From positions 1-6,752 of the forward strand of contig JABDOU010000344.1 in NCBI GenBank assembly GCA_013043085.1: 6,752 nt of DNA. Reading direction: 5' to 3'. Source of the DNA: Acidimicrobiia bacterium. GTDB taxonomy: Bacteria; Actinomycetota; Acidimicrobiia; Spongiisociales; SHLN01. Below are positions 6,208 through 6,752 of this stretch, in pieces; the stretch's first letter is position 1; the number at the start of each line of letters is the position of its first letter. The position numbers and the translations under genes were made by a program. The notes beneath the pieces are model-generated. The model did no database searches. It saw only the letters and a list, made by a program, of their open reading frames with translations, and was not told the origin of the DNA.

Positions 6208-6295
6208 CACTCGATACGCCGAACCTACTCAAATTGCTGGTAACCCGATCCCCACCCTCTTCGTAGACGCGTCGCCGATCAACTTGAATAGCGGG

Positions 6296-6751
6296 ATGGA
6301 CGAAGCGAAGACCGTCACTCCGATCGAACTCGTCAACAACGTCGGCAATGAGCAGCGAAGGCGTGATGCGCTCGAGCTTCTGGCGCTCATGGAGGACGTG
6401 ACAGGTCACGAACCAGTGGTCTGGAGCGGTTCTACGGTCGGTTTCGGCCAGTATCACTACCGGTACAAGACCGGACAGGAAGGCGACTTCTTCTCTGTTG
6501 GTTTCTCCCCGCGGGCCGACCGCATCACCCTGTACATCATGTCCGGCCTCCGCGGATTCGACGACATCCTCGATCGGCTGGGACCGCACACGTCAGGCAA
6601 ATCCACCGTGCACATCAAGAGACTCGATGATCTCGATCGCGAGGCGTTGATCGATCTCATATCCGAGTGCGTCAAGCATGTCGAACAAGTCGAGAAGGCG
6701 ATGGGAGCAATTCCCCGCATGAGTGACATCCCGCCACGCAAGGCACATTGA
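6296..6751 (+). CDS. DUF1801 protein (YdhG/CyaY-like fold)
   Basis: 151 residues from ATG 6296 to TGA 6749-6751. The frame also has an ATG at 6146, but the 50 extra residues lie opposite the start of the VOC gene and do not look like this family, so the inner ATG is used. Family wording is clear: RRRDALELLALMEDVTGHEP, VVWSGSTVGFGQYHYRY, KTGQEGDFFSVGFSPR, ITLYIMSGLRGFDDILDRLG, HTSGKSTVHIKRLDDLD, and a final helix LIDLISECVKHVEQ. Length is normal for DUF1801. The biochemical role of this family is not established. No signal peptide. Its ribosome site is poor (GCGGG directly before the ATG), so a leaderless or coupled start is possible. It diverges from the VOC gene across a ~100-base gap in which I see no convincing promoter. 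Confidence 0.85.
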   Translation: MDEAKTVTPIELVNNVGNEQRRRDALELLALMEDVTGHEPVVWSGSTVGFGQYHYRYKTGQEGDFFSVGFSPRADRITLYIMSGLRGFDDILDRLGPHTSGKSTVHIKRLDDLDREALIDLISECVKHVEQVEKAMGAIPRMSDIPPRKAH

Positions 6752-6752
6752 G

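Overview
The window is moderately to highly G+C, with short intergenic gaps, GTG start codons and overlapping gene ends. The protein families (cupredoxin-fronted copper oxidase, ABM-like protein, VOC protein, DUF1801 protein, DUF4367-like lipoprotein) and their wording look actinobacterial, possibly Acidimicrobiia-like. This is an impression from sequence alone; no phylogenetic marker is present.

Layout. Positions 1-601 (minus) hold the N-terminal 200 codons of a membrane-targeted cupredoxin protein that runs off the window and is probably a multicopper oxidase. Diverging from it is a small ABM-like dimeric barrel protein (760-1089, plus). Its last bases overlap the convergent end of a three-gene minus-strand operon at 1073-5041. 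In transcription order the operon encodes a large VioB-type ferritin-like protein with a cysteine-rich tail (2852 to about 5030), an MNIO/DUF692 enzyme (1885-2874), and its DUF2063 (HvfC/BufC/MbnC-like) partner (1073-1888). The genes overlap by 23 and 4 bases. Upstream on the same strand are a small lipoprotein (5148-5684) and a VOC-fold protein (5750-6196). Diverging from the latter is a DUF1801 protein (6296-6751, plus). No stretch over 300 bases lacks a gene. No tRNA, rRNA, CRISPR array or mobile element was seen.

Main point. MNIO enzymes with DUF2063 partners normally act on small cysteine-containing precursor peptides (methanobactin, bufferin, HvfA-type). Here no short precursor gene is visible. 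The slot before the MNIO gene is taken by a ferritin-like protein of at least 648 residues, whose last ~175 residues carry 11 cysteines. Nine of these are arranged in CX5C units with bufferin-like wording (CxGxNxCKG, NDCRxQGGCG). The simplest reading is that the enzyme pair modifies the tail of a folded di-metal protein rather than a free peptide. This is inference and needs mass spectrometry.

The first standard start codon of the ferritin-like gene (ATG at 4798) cuts away the first ferritin helix. The frame stays open to 5066-5068, and a GGGAGG ribosome site and TATACT -10 box lie upstream. The true start is therefore around 5030 with a non-standard or mutated codon.
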